A stretch of DNA of 64,000 bases from CAG-791 sp963605745 (GTDB taxonomy: Bacteria; Bacillota; Clostridia; Lachnospirales; Lachnospiraceae). The DNA lies in NCBI GenBank assembly GCA_963605745.1, contig CAVCWT010000011.1, positions 1-64,000 on the forward strand, read 5' to 3'. Both the position numbers and the translations under genes were made by a program. The notes beneath the pieces are model-generated. The model did not search any database and was not told where the DNA came from. It saw only the letters and a list, made by a program, of their open reading frames with translations. How positions within the stretch are numbered: position 1 is the first letter of the stretch; each line of letters starts with the position of its first letter. Positions 34,284 through 42,522 of this stretch are shown one piece after another.

Positions 34284-34431
34284 ACTAAATGCATTTCCTT
34301 TCCGGCAATGAGCCAAAACAAGTTTGAAGGATAGAATTAATAAAAACCTTTAATAGAAAAAACGGAGAGGAAGTGCTATTATTCAAGTTGCGACGCTTGG
34401 ATTTGTTAACAGCATTTCCAGGAGGTAAAAC

Positions 34432-34551
34432 GTGTTGAAAGGCTGGAAAAAACAGTTTTTCAATGCGTTTTATTTTTTACATTCAATGGGCATCACCCCT
34501 TTCTTTTTGAAGATTAATGATTATGCACGGAGAATATCCAAAAGGTCGTAA
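34432..34551 (+). CDS. Possible small protein, 39 residues
   Basis: The GTG at 34432 follows a consensus AGGAGG at an ideal seven bases. The product, MLKGWKKQFFNAFYFLHSMG then ITPFFLKINDYARRISKRS, is basic at both ends with an aromatic hydrophobic middle. It overlaps the 3' end of the Fic gene on the other strand. No homologue is recognised. It could be a gene remnant, a membrane-active peptide or chance. Confidence 0.3.
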   Translation: MLKGWKKQFFNAFYFLHSMGITPFFLKINDYARRISKRS

Positions 34552-35609
34552 TAATAGTAGGTACGATTTTTGCGTTTATTGTCTGTGTATAAAATTTTTT
34601 CCTGAATCAGCAAATTCAGATAGCGGTTTATGGTGGTTTTAGGAAGGTTGGTGAGTTCTGCAATCTGTTTTGCGCTGGTAACTGGGTGCTGATACAGAAC
34701 GTTCACAATATCTACGATATTGCTGGATCTGGCAAGGTCACATGCAATACCAAGATGTTTCTGATACAGGAAGTTGATGTCTGTGATCATAAGGATGTAT
34801 TTATCGCATTGCCGGGCAACGGTACGCAGAAAGAATTTAATCCACTCATTCCACTCGCCGCTATAACGGATATTATTCAAAAGGGTATAATATTTGATTT
34901 TGTCTCGCTCCAAGGCTTCACTGATAAAAAAGCAGGGCAATTCAATCTGTTTTTGAGAGTACAGATACATTGGAATTAACATTCGACCAACGCGCCCGTT
35001 TCCATCCATGAATGGATGAATTGTTTCAAATTGAGCGTGAATGATGGCAGTACGAACAAGCGGCCGAAGCATGTCTTGTGGATGGTTGATATAATCGATC
35101 AAATTATCCATGAGAGCAGGAACTTTGTCGGGCGAAGGGGGAATAAAGGTAATGGCATGGCTTGCATCCTTTTTTCCGATGTAATTCTGCTCTGTTCGAT
35201 AGGATCCAATGACGCTTGGCTTGCGCACATTTCCGGTCATGAGTGTGGTGTGTATATCTGAAAAGAAAGTGTTGGAAAAATCATGCCTGTTTAAAAAATC
35301 TATTCCGTGAACAGTTGCCAGATAGTAATTTCTGACCTCTGTCAGATTGGTGTCCCTTTCGTTTGGTGAGACCTGATCAACAAGAACACCGTCTAAAGTC
35401 GCTTGCGTACCCTCTAATGCAGAAGAGGCCAGCGCTTCTTTTTGCTGAAGTGTAGGCATAAACCAGGAACTATCAAGCTTACTGTCGCGTATTTTTTCCT
35501 TGTAAACTTCCAACTTGGCAGTGGCATCAATCAATTCTTCGAAAAAGAACAACGGATCGATTGTTCCGGTTTCAAGCGGAAGAGTTACTGCTTCATAGGA
35601 CATATTCAT
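34521..35609 (-). CDS. Fic-family protein with winged-helix C-terminus
   Basis: 362 residues from ATG 35609 (AAAGGAGAG upstream). The Fic motif HPFMDGNGRVGR is complete at residues 198-209. An N-terminal inhibitory helix carries S62-S-A-L-E66-G67, matching [S/T]xxxE[G/N]. That makes it a class II Fic, autoinhibited from within one chain. The C-terminal domain (LYQHPVTSAKQIAELTNLPKTTINRYLNLLIQEKILY) is a winged helix. It would transfer AMP or a similar group to a protein target, perhaps itself. It sits in the AT-rich island and stands alone without a FicA partner. Confidence 0.88.
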   Translation of the reverse strand: MNMSYEAVTLPLETGTIDPLFFFEELIDATAKLEVYKEKIRDSKLDSSWFMPTLQQKEALASSALEGTQATLDGVLVDQVSPNERDTNLTEVRNYYLATVHGIDFLNRHDFSNTFFSDIHTTLMTGNVRKPSVIGSYRTEQNYIGKKDASHAITFIPPSPDKVPALMDNLIDYINHPQDMLRPLVRTAIIHAQFETIHPFMDGNGRVGRMLIPMYLYSQKQIELPCFFISEALERDKIKYYTLLNNIRYSGEWNEWIKFFLRTVARQCDKYILMITDINFLYQKHLGIACDLARSSNIVDIVNVLYQHPVTSAKQIAELTNLPKTTINRYLNLLIQEKILYTDNKRKNRTYYYYDLLDILRA

Positions 35610-35744
35610 TGCGTACTCTCCTTTTGGAAGATAAAATAACATGCATAAGACCAAAAGTCAACGAAAATGGTTCTATATATATCGCAAATATAAAAATTGA
35701 TCCAAATAATAGCAATACATGAATGATAAAGTAAAAAGAAGACT

Positions 35745-35772
35745 TTCACTTTTAATAAGATCGTGGTATAAG
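35745..35772 (+). promoter_or_regulatory. Candidate promoter of the lipoprotein gene
   Basis: TTCACT (35745-35750), 16 bases, TATAAG (35767-35772). The leader to 35952 then contains a stem-loop at 35828-35878: AAATTACA with TGTGATTT, enclosing GCAGGA/TCCTGC. The 342-base gap at 35610-35951 shows no gene. Confidence 0.4.
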
Positions 35773-35951
35773 AATTCGTGATGATCGTTGGTCGTCTGGT
35801 GACGGCTAAACGGCAATGATGAATTCAGAAATTACACCTCCGCAGGAACTCGCTCCTGCAAGGTGATCTGTGATTTCCGGGTCGGCGCGTCTGCTGCGCT
35901 GCTGTGTGACGATCCGAATAGCTAAAGCGGCGCGGAAAAGAGGATATTATT

Positions 35952-36833
35952 ATGAAGAAGACACTGGTGACTGTTCTGTTATCTGCTATGGTGATGGGCC
36001 TTGCAGGGTGCAGTGCAAGCTCTGACAGTGCAGCAAGCGCGGAGTCTGCTGCAGAAGAGATCGAGACAGCTGCAGAGGACGCAGAGACCGCTGCTGCAGA
36101 GATGTCCGAGGCAGCAGCTGACATCGAGGCAGAGTTTGATGAGATGGCAGCAGATATGGCCCTTGCCGAGAAGTCGGAGGGCGTGATGACCTATGAGGAG
36201 TACCTCGCAGCGGATGTCGACACCGAGGTTACAATCGAGACCTATATTCAGGCTCGCCAGGGCTGGTGGGAGAACGAAGGCGTCGGCGTTGCAACCTTCT
36301 ATACAGAGGATCTCGAGGGCGGCTATTTCCTTTACAACATGCCCTGCACCGAGGATGAGTACAACAATGAGCTGACTGTCGGCACCAAGATCAAGGTAAC
36401 CGGCTACAAAGCAGAGTGGTCCGGTGAGATCGAGATCACCGATGCAACCTTTGAGGTTGAGGACGGCGAATATGTTGCCACACCTGCGGATGTGACAGAC
36501 CTGCTGGGAAGCGATGACCTGGAGAGCTACATGAACCAGGCTGTTGCGATGAACGGTCTGACCGTTGAGGCCAGCACGGATGCATCCGGAAATGATGCAG
36601 CATTCCTGTACAACTACGATGGCTCCGGCTCTCAGGGCGATGATCTGTATTTTAACGTCAGTGCAAACGGCGAAACCTATACCTTTACCGTAGAGTCCTA
36701 TCTGTGCGGTGCGGACACCGACGTCTATAAGGCGGTAGAAGGCCTGAACATTGGCGACACCATCGACCTGGAGGGCTTTTTGTACTGGTACAACGGAGCA
36801 CAGCCCCACGTGACCAAGGTGACGGTGAAATAA
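35952..36833 (+). CDS. Surface lipoprotein, OB-fold-like, function unknown
   Basis: 293 residues. The lipobox LAGC is at 17-20. Residues 25-75 are a low-complexity A/E/D-rich helix. Then come two similar beta-rich parts, one around DVDTEVTIETYIQARQGWWENEGVGVATFYTED and one around NQAVAMNGLTVEASTDASGNDAAFLYNYDG. Their TKIKVTGYKAEWSGEIEI and DTIDLEGFLYWYNGAQPHVTKVTV elements are typical of OB-fold nucleic-acid- or ligand-binding lipoproteins seen in Clostridia. No partner gene is coupled. The role is unknown. Confidence 0.75.
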   Translation: MKKTLVTVLLSAMVMGLAGCSASSDSAASAESAAEEIETAAEDAETAAAEMSEAAADIEAEFDEMAADMALAEKSEGVMTYEEYLAADVDTEVTIETYIQARQGWWENEGVGVATFYTEDLEGGYFLYNMPCTEDEYNNELTVGTKIKVTGYKAEWSGEIEITDATFEVEDGEYVATPADVTDLLGSDDLESYMNQAVAMNGLTVEASTDASGNDAAFLYNYDGSGSQGDDLYFNVSANGETYTFTVESYLCGADTDVYKAVEGLNIGDTIDLEGFLYWYNGAQPHVTKVTVK

Positions 36834-36850
36834 AAAGGTAATTGTTTAGC

Positions 36851-36887
36851 GTCCGCAAGCGGCCGATTCATGTTGAAATCGACAGGT
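36851..36887 (+). repeat. REP-like repeat, half copy
   Basis: GTCCGCAAGCGGCCGATTCA then TGTTGAAATCGACAGGT. It shares the GATTCATGTTGAA core with 41069-41106 and 56934-56972, and the tail ATTGACAGGT-like sequence with 54595-54636. Confidence 0.6.
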
Positions 36888-36923
36888 ACTAAGCAGAGAT
36901 TACAATTTTAAAGAGAATCACGA

Positions 36924-36956
36924 ACGGCACCGCAGGATTCTGCGGTGTCGTTTTTT
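36924..36956 (+). terminator. Rho-independent terminator
   Basis: ACGGCACCGCAG pairs with CTGCGGTGTCGT around a GATT loop and is followed by six T residues. It ends the lipoprotein unit. Confidence 0.85.
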
Positions 36957-36979
36957 ACGTTTTCTTTATAAAAAAGATA

Positions 36980-37008
36980 TTGTGACCATCGGTCAGTTTT
37001 TGTATAAT
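36980..37008 (+). promoter_or_regulatory. ohyA promoter with TetR-like operator
   Basis: TTGTGA (36980-36985), a 17-base spacer and perfect TATAAT (37003-37008). The palindrome TGACCATCGGTCA (36983-36995) overlaps the -35 and spacer. TGACC-N3-GGTCA arms are typical of TetR-family repressors, several of which respond to fatty acids, which fits control of an oleate hydratase gene. Confidence 0.65.
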
Positions 37009-37061
37009 CCGAGCTATCAGAAGGCACAGGAATACACAGATCGTGAACGGAGGTAATGCAG

Positions 37062-39047
37062 ATGTATTATTCCAGCGGTAATTATGAAGCATTTGTTCGC
37101 CCGTTAAAGCCGGAGGGCGTGGACGACAAATCGGCCTATATTGTAGGCTCCGGCCTGGCGGCTCTGGCGGCTGCCTGCTACCTGGTAAGAGATGGGCAGA
37201 TGAAGGGCGAGAACGTGCATGTTCTGGAGAAAGAGAATGTGCCCGGCGGCGCCTGCGACGGAATGTATTTTAACAACGTCGGCTATGTGATGCGCGGCGG
37301 CCGCGAGATGGACAACCATTTCGAGTGCATGTGGGATCTGTTCCGCTCCATTCCGTCGATTGAGACACCCGGTGTCAGCGTGCTGGATGAATATTACTGG
37401 CTGAATAAAAAGGATCCCAATTATTCCCTGTGCCGTGCCACAGAAAAACGCGGACAGGACGCTCATACGGATAAAAAGTTCGGCCTCTCCGACAAGGGCT
37501 GCATGGAGATTCTCAAGCTCTACATGACCCAGGATGAGGATCTGTATAACAAGCGAATCAATGAAATCTTTGATGAAGAGGTCTTTGATTCCAATTTCTG
37601 GCTGTACTGGAGGACCATGTTCGCCTTCGAGAACTGGCACTCGGCACTGGAGATGAAGCGTTACCTGCAAAGGTATGTGCACCACATCGGAGGCCTTCCG
37701 GATTTCACGGCGCTGCGCTTTACCAAGTATAACCAGTATGAGTCCATGATCCTTCCGATGATCAAGTATCTGGAAGGGTTCGGCGTTGATTTTGAATATG
37801 GTGTGAAGGTGGATAACGTGACCTTCGATATCCAGGAGGACAAAAAGACCGCAACAGGAATCGAGGTGACACGGAGCGGTCGGAAAGAGACCATTCCGCT
37901 GACAGAGAATGATCTCGTGTTCATCACCAACGGCGGATGCGTCGAGAATGCGGCCATGGGCAGCCAGGACACGCCGGCAGCCTTTGATCCCGATCTGAAG
38001 GAAGGCGGCGGCTGGGATATGTGGCACCGCATTGCGCTGCAGGACGAGTCCTTCGGACACCCGGAGAAATTCGACTACGATCCGGAGCAGACCAACTGGA
38101 TGAGCGCAACCGTTACAACGCTGGACGAGAAGGTTATTCCTTACATCAAGAACATCTGCCACCGGGATCCCTTGAGCGGCGGCGTGGTTACCGGCGGCAT
38201 CGTCACGGTAAAGGACTCCTCCTGGCTGCTCTCCTGGACCATCAATCGTCAGCCGCAGTTCCGGAGTCAGCCCAAGGGCCAGTGCCTGGTATGGGTCTAT
38301 GCCCTGTTCTCGGATGTGCCGGGTGACTATGTGAACAAGCCGATGCGTGAATGCACCGGTAAGGAAATCTGCGAGGAGTGGCTCTATCATCTGGGCGTTC
38401 CTGCGGAGGAAATCGAGGAGCTGGCAGAGAACAGCTGCAACACCGTCCCTGTCATGATGCCTTACATTACCGCATTCTTTATGCCGCGCGAAAAAGGCGA
38501 CCGCCCGGACGTTGTACCCGAGGGAGCTGTGAACTTTGCTTTCCTTGGACAGTTCGCTGAGACCCCGAGGGATACGATCTTTACCACCGAGTACTCGATC
38601 CGTACCGGCATGGAGGCTGTCTATACGCTGCTGAATGTGGACCGCGGCGTTCCGGAGGTCTGGGGCAGCACCTATGACGTGCGGGATCTCCTGCATGCAA
38701 CAGTGGCACTGCGCGACGGACGACCGTTAAATGACGGCTCCATGGGACCGGTTGTGGATGCAGCGCTGAAGGTTGTCCTGCCAAAGATCAAGGGAACAGA
38801 GATCGAGAAGCTCTTAAAGCGCTACCATGTCATTGAAGAGAAGGAAGGCAGCTCCGTACAGGAGGCCATTTCCGACGGCGCAGCCAAGGTGAAAGAAGGC
38901 GTCAGCACCGTAGTGGATAAGATGCCGAAGTCCGCCGAAGAGGCAAAGGAATTTGCCAAGGAGCATAAGGCAGCCCTCGCTGCAGGCGCTGCGGCAGCCG
39001 CAGGAGCAGCAGGCCTTCTGGTTCAGAAGGTACTCAAGAAGGATTAG
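37062..39047 (+). CDS. ohyA: Oleate hydratase (10-linoleic acid hydratase family)
   Basis: 661 residues from ATG 37062, eight bases after GGAGG; ATG 37056 is too close. The FAD-binding motif SAYIVGSGLAALAAACYLVRDG (25-46), the second FAD segment VLEKENVPGGACDG, and YVMRGGREMDNHFECMWDL are classical; the catalytic glutamate is E82 by position and context. The enzyme adds water to cis-9 double bonds of unsaturated fatty acids to give 10-hydroxy acids, which detoxifies host or dietary fatty acids at the membrane. The C-terminal 55 residues add an amphipathic helix and an alanine-rich hydrophobic stretch (AALAAGAAAAAGAAGLL) ending KKD, probably a membrane contact. Confidence 0.95.
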   Translation: MYYSSGNYEAFVRPLKPEGVDDKSAYIVGSGLAALAAACYLVRDGQMKGENVHVLEKENVPGGACDGMYFNNVGYVMRGGREMDNHFECMWDLFRSIPSIETPGVSVLDEYYWLNKKDPNYSLCRATEKRGQDAHTDKKFGLSDKGCMEILKLYMTQDEDLYNKRINEIFDEEVFDSNFWLYWRTMFAFENWHSALEMKRYLQRYVHHIGGLPDFTALRFTKYNQYESMILPMIKYLEGFGVDFEYGVKVDNVTFDIQEDKKTATGIEVTRSGRKETIPLTENDLVFITNGGCVENAAMGSQDTPAAFDPDLKEGGGWDMWHRIALQDESFGHPEKFDYDPEQTNWMSATVTTLDEKVIPYIKNICHRDPLSGGVVTGGIVTVKDSSWLLSWTINRQPQFRSQPKGQCLVWVYALFSDVPGDYVNKPMRECTGKEICEEWLYHLGVPAEEIEELAENSCNTVPVMMPYITAFFMPREKGDRPDVVPEGAVNFAFLGQFAETPRDTIFTTEYSIRTGMEAVYTLLNVDRGVPEVWGSTYDVRDLLHATVALRDGRPLNDGSMGPVVDAALKVVLPKIKGTEIEKLLKRYHVIEEKEGSSVQEAISDGAAKVKEGVSTVVDKMPKSAEEAKEFAKEHKAALAAGAAAAAGAAGLLVQKVLKKD

Positions 39048-39093
39048 TACAGCGTTTGCAAACGCTTCGGATCATTTTTACAGTGATTCCATC

Positions 39094-39141
39094 GAATGTA
39101 AAAGAGCATCTGTCGGAAACGACAGATGCTCTTTTACATTC
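39094..39141 (+). terminator. Bidirectional terminator, perfect 22-base stem
   Basis: GAATGTAAAAGAGCATCTGT..G (39094-39115) pairs without mismatch with 39120-39141 around a GAAA loop. It separates the converging ohyA and response-regulator units. After it, the motif TTCACACTATTCAG occurs twice (39138 and 39188). Confidence 0.85.
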
Positions 39142-39197
39142 ACACTATTCAGCCTCTATTCACTCCATTCAATCCCGGGTCACTTTATTCACACTAT

Positions 39198-39902
39198 TCA
39201 GTCCGCCTCACGCAGGCGGTAGCCAACCCCCGCTTCTGTGAAGATGTATTCCGGCTCGGCGGGGTTCTTTTCAATTTTGCGGCGGATGTTAGCCATGTTG
39301 ACCCGCAGAATCTTGTTGTCGGATTTCATGTTGGGGCCCCAGATCTCCTTCATGATGGCATCGTAGGTGATGACGCGCCCGGAATATTTAGCCAGCATGG
39401 AGACAATGCGATATTCATTCTGTGTCAGATGGACGTCTTCGCCGTGGACACAGACGGTATGCTTGTTAAAGTCGATCACGAGCGCTCCGGCCCGGAACAT
39501 CTGACTGGCAGAGAGACTGTTCATAGAGACCGTGTTGGAGTGCCGCAGTGCCGTGCGGATTCGCGCGAGCAGCTCGGAGGTGCCAAAGGGCTTTGTGATG
39601 TAATCGTCAGCGCCAAGGTCAAAGGCCTCGACCTTGTCATGCTCGTGATCTCGTGCGGAGACCACGAGGATCGGCAGGGTGGACCAGCTGCGGATCCGGC
39701 GGATGATCTCAACGCCGTCCATGTCGGGGAGCCCAAGATCCAGAATCAGAAGGCTCGGACACCAGGAGGCAGCAATGCTGAGGGCCTCTGCTCCGGTTGT
39801 AGCAACGAAAACCTCATAGTCATGAGCTTTCAGAACCACTCGCATCAGATTCACGATGCTGGGGTCATCTTCAATAATCAGAATACGGTCTTTGATCTGC
39901 AT
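39198..39902 (-). CDS. OmpR-family response regulator (KdpE-like)
   Basis: 234 residues from ATG 39902. The receiver domain has the acidic pair ED at 11-12, the phospho-acceptor D55 in LLILDLGLPDMDG, and the lysine in DDYITKPFGTSELL. The C-terminal winged helix (LTQNEYRIVSMLAKYSGRVITYDAIMKEIWGPN...LRVNMANIRRKIE...YIFTEAGVGYRL) matches KdpE closely. A longer frame upstream lacks a start signal. It lies 47 bases after its sensor kinase. No kdpFABC genes are in the window, so the regulon is unknown. Confidence 0.9.
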   Translation of the reverse strand: MQIKDRILIIEDDPSIVNLMRVVLKAHDYEVFVATTGAEALSIAASWCPSLLILDLGLPDMDGVEIIRRIRSWSTLPILVVSARDHEHDKVEAFDLGADDYITKPFGTSELLARIRTALRHSNTVSMNSLSASQMFRAGALVIDFNKHTVCVHGEDVHLTQNEYRIVSMLAKYSGRVITYDAIMKEIWGPNMKSDNKILRVNMANIRRKIEKNPAEPEYIFTEAGVGYRLREAD

Positions 39903-39949
39903 ATCCGTAATCCCTTCCTGTGTACGTTGGTAGTTTTTACAGTAACCGT

Positions 39950-41002
39950 TTAAGCTAGCTGTGAATCTTCCAGCGGCAGCTCGAACCAGATCCTGGCACC
40001 GCCCTCCGGCAGATTTTCGGCTGCCATGGTACCGCTGTGGGCCCGGACGATCGACATGCATACGGAAAGGCCGATCTGCATATGGCGCGAGGATCCGGTG
40101 TCGGAATTGTGGAACGGCAGGGTTCCGTCGAAGAGGTGCGGGAGCGTCTTTTCTGCAAAGCCGACACCGTCGTCCTCTACGGAGAATATGGCCCGGGAGC
40201 CGTTTGTTTGGACCCAAATGGTAACGTGCGTCGCGGATTGACTGTGCATGACAGTATTATCCATCAGATTGATGAGGACCTGTTCGATGAGAACGGCATC
40301 CATGGGGACGATGAGAACCTCGTCGGGGACGCGGACTGTAACCGGAAAATCGGGCGTGTGCCGTTTGAATTTCTGTACGGCACTGCTGACAATCTCCTCG
40401 GCGAGCTCGTCGCTCTTGGTGATGTGAGCGCCCTCGCCGCTGATGCGCGTGATGGAGAGAATGTTCTCAACAATCCGGTTCAGCCACCTGGCTTCCGTCT
40501 GGATATCGCCGGTCAGGGTCTTTTTCTGCTCGTCATCGAGGGTGTCGTAGTTGTCGAGAATGGCGGAGGCGGAGCCGACAATGGAAGTCAGCGGGGTCCG
40601 GATGTCGTGGGAGACGGAGCGCAGGAGGTTGGCCCGCATTTTCTCACGATCCATTTGAATGCGCATCTGCTCCTGCTGTTTGATCTGTGTGGTCATGGCA
40701 CTGACGATGACAGAGACGCTCAGCATGACGGCAAAGGTCAATGGATAGCCGGTCAGAGTAAAGTTCAGGTGCAAATAGGGATAGGTAAAGATGTAGTTCA
40801 CCTCGAACACCGCAAAAAACGATGCCAGAATACCATATTGATAGCCGTCTGTGCAGCGCGAAATGATGATCACGGCCAGAACAAAGATCAGTGGAACGTG
40901 GGTATCGGTGGTAACACACAAATGTAATGCCGCACACACGGCACTGGTGAGCAGAAGGACGCCGGCTGTGACAGCAAGGTCCCGGAATACGGATGATTTC
41001 AT
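39950..41002 (-). CDS. KdpD-like sensor histidine kinase lacking the N-terminal sensor
   Basis: 350 residues. It begins directly with membrane helices (RDLAVTAGVLLLTSAVCAALHLC, PLIFVLAVIIISR, YQYGILASFFAVFEVNYIFTYPYLHL), like the four-helix DUF4118 region of KdpD. The kinase core follows: H132 in RSVSHDIRTPLTSIVGSAS, N box NLMDNTVMHS and G box VEDDGVGFAEK. The KdpD N-terminal ATP-binding domain and the universal-stress domain are absent, so its input differs from full KdpD. It pairs with the KdpE-like regulator downstream. Confidence 0.88.
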   Translation of the reverse strand: MKSSVFRDLAVTAGVLLLTSAVCAALHLCVTTDTHVPLIFVLAVIIISRCTDGYQYGILASFFAVFEVNYIFTYPYLHLNFTLTGYPLTFAVMLSVSVIVSAMTTQIKQQEQMRIQMDREKMRANLLRSVSHDIRTPLTSIVGSASAILDNYDTLDDEQKKTLTGDIQTEARWLNRIVENILSITRISGEGAHITKSDELAEEIVSSAVQKFKRHTPDFPVTVRVPDEVLIVPMDAVLIEQVLINLMDNTVMHSQSATHVTIWVQTNGSRAIFSVEDDGVGFAEKTLPHLFDGTLPFHNSDTGSSRHMQIGLSVCMSIVRAHSGTMAAENLPEGGARIWFELPLEDSQLA

Positions 41003-41068
41003 ATGCGTTTGGGTTGGAGTCTGTGAATGTGGATACTGCGGATCATCGTATTATAACAGAAATGAAAA

Positions 41069-41258
41069 ATGAATACGTCCGCGGGGCGTCCGATTCATGT
41101 TGAAGCGAGCCGGTTTTTCAGCCCCGCATCTTGGTTTTCCTTCGGAAAACCTCGATGTGGATGTCCAGAGGAGCTGCGCTCCTTGGCCATCTGCCTGCTT
41201 CAATCATGAATACGTCCGCGGGGCGTCCGATTCATGTTGAAGCAGGCAGGTGCTGAAA
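41069..41258 (+). repeat. Composite REP-like element, locus A
   Basis: Two identical 38-base palindromic units (41069-41106 and 41206-41243; arms ATGAAT/ATTCAT, core GTCCGCGGGGCGTCCG) flank a segment with the hairpin GTTTTCC-TTC-GGAAAAC, CTCGATGTGGATGTCC and further inverted repeats, including GCAGGCAG-type arms and GCTTCAA/TTGAAGC. The order and several parts (palindrome, TTTTCC/GGAAAA hairpin with CTCGATGTG, palindrome) recur at 56793-56972. The 352-base gap at 41003-41354 contains nothing else recognisable. Confidence 0.75.
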
Positions 41259-41354
41259 AATAAAAAAAATCTAAAATTACTAGGTGCAAACTGTGAAAAT
41301 AGTGCTATGATTGTATGGATTTTTATATGGAAAACGAAGGGTTAATGATTTGAT

Positions 41355-42356
41355 ATGAGTATAGCAACGCCGCTGAGCCAGGTAGTCCTGAGTCCGGAGG
41401 AGGTCAAGGCAGATCGCAAAAAATGCCGCAAATATGACCAGTGCGGACTGGGTGAGAAGGCGATTTACATGGGGACGACAATGCATCCCCGCAAGCTGTA
41501 TATTCCTTATGCAGCCGTAACCAATGTGTATAAGCGGGTTGGTGTCAGTAACCCTGACGGAAAGGGCTTTTTAGCACCGGTTCTGTTCATCGTGGTTCGC
41601 TATGATGACGGCAAGGAGCAGAGCTGTTCCTTCCATTATCTCCAGGACGCTGACAAGATGCTGGACGATCTGGAGAAGAATCATCCCGGGATTGCCCTGC
41701 TCTCCCCGGAGGGCGTGCGCAAACAAAAAGAGCGAGAGGAGCTGGAGGCGAGAATTCAGGCCAACGAGCTCTCCGAAGAGGCCGCGCACAGCAAGAAGCT
41801 CTTAGAGGATGCCAGGTGGGAGGTCCACAAGCGCCCGGGCGTCTATGAGAAGCTGGCTGCGATGGCTAAGATGAAACGTCATGCCGATCTGATGAAGCCG
41901 TGGGTAAAATATGTCGCTCTGGGGCTTTTCATCGGAGGTGCTCTGTGCACTCTGGCAGGAGCGGCCGTCATGCGTTACGGCAACAAGAGCGTCGGGATTG
42001 TGGCGGCGCTGGTCGGCATCATGTGTGTTTTTCTTGCGATCAACAGTAAGGGTTTGCCCAGCAAGATGACGAGCAAAAAGATCCGCAATCAGGAATACGA
42101 GAAGTCCCTGGAGGAGATGAAGAACTCCTTAAAGCACCTTCCGGACTTTCCGATTCCGTACTGCTATGCACATCCGTATACCTTTGACCGCATGATCCGG
42201 ATTCTTCAGGAGGAGCGGGCAGAGACGGTGGAGGATGCACTGGCTGTATTGAAGGCAGACCTGAAATCGATGGATTCCAGTGTCGTGCTGCAAAAGGAGG
42301 ACTACCGTCAGGTGGTCACCATCAAACCCTTGTTTACTGTACAGGATTACAGATAA
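41355..42356 (+). CDS. Membrane-anchored protein of unknown function
   Basis: 333 residues. Residues 1-110 form a soluble, beta-rich region with two basic/cysteine clusters (RKKCRKYDQCGLGEKAIYMG) and a strand set LAPVLFIVVRYDDGKEQSCSFHYLQ. A charged helix covers 118-175. Two membrane helices lie at about 183-206 and 211-230, and a cytosolic tail follows (PIPYCYAHPYTFDRMIRILQEERAETVEDALAVLKADLKSMDSS). The first region resembles PH-like domains of small membrane proteins, but I cannot name the family. It stands alone, 166 bases before cstA. Confidence 0.65.
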   Translation: MSIATPLSQVVLSPEEVKADRKKCRKYDQCGLGEKAIYMGTTMHPRKLYIPYAAVTNVYKRVGVSNPDGKGFLAPVLFIVVRYDDGKEQSCSFHYLQDADKMLDDLEKNHPGIALLSPEGVRKQKEREELEARIQANELSEEAAHSKKLLEDARWEVHKRPGVYEKLAAMAKMKRHADLMKPWVKYVALGLFIGGALCTLAGAAVMRYGNKSVGIVAALVGIMCVFLAINSKGLPSKMTSKKIRNQEYEKSLEEMKNSLKHLPDFPIPYCYAHPYTFDRMIRILQEERAETVEDALAVLKADLKSMDSSVVLQKEDYRQVVTIKPLFTVQDYR

Positions 42357-42387
42357 GGCCAATATCTGTGGTTCTGTTTGGTAAAAG

Positions 42388-42459
42388 GCAATGATTCCGA
42401 ACCGGTGGGGGTGCAGATGGATTCATCTGCGATCAGACGGACGAATTTCGGATCATTGC
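42388..42459 (+). other. Long stem-loop upstream of cstA
   Basis: GCAATGATTCCGAA (42388-42401) pairs with TTCGGATCATTGC (42447-42459) with one bulge, enclosing GCAGATG/CATCTGC. There is no T-run on the plus strand. It could close the preceding gene on either strand or form a structured leader for cstA. Confidence 0.55.
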
Positions 42460-42522
42460 AAAATCATATATGTGAGTTGGTCGCGTGTACCCAATAGCCA
42501 GGCGTGACCAGAAGGAGGAGAT

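Noticed and set aside
32676..35609. Prophage or integrative element
   Set aside because: The stretch is AT-rich and carries DUF4417 and toxin-like genes, but no integrase, structural phage gene, attachment-site repeat or replication gene is visible.
37104..38696. 530-codon open frame on the minus strand
   Set aside because: It is antisense to oleate hydratase, which is certain from its FAD and catalytic motifs.
41069..41258. CRISPR array
   Set aside because: Only two copies of the repeat occur here, they are strong palindromes, and the segment between them is itself structured and recurs at 56793-56972; no cas genes are present.
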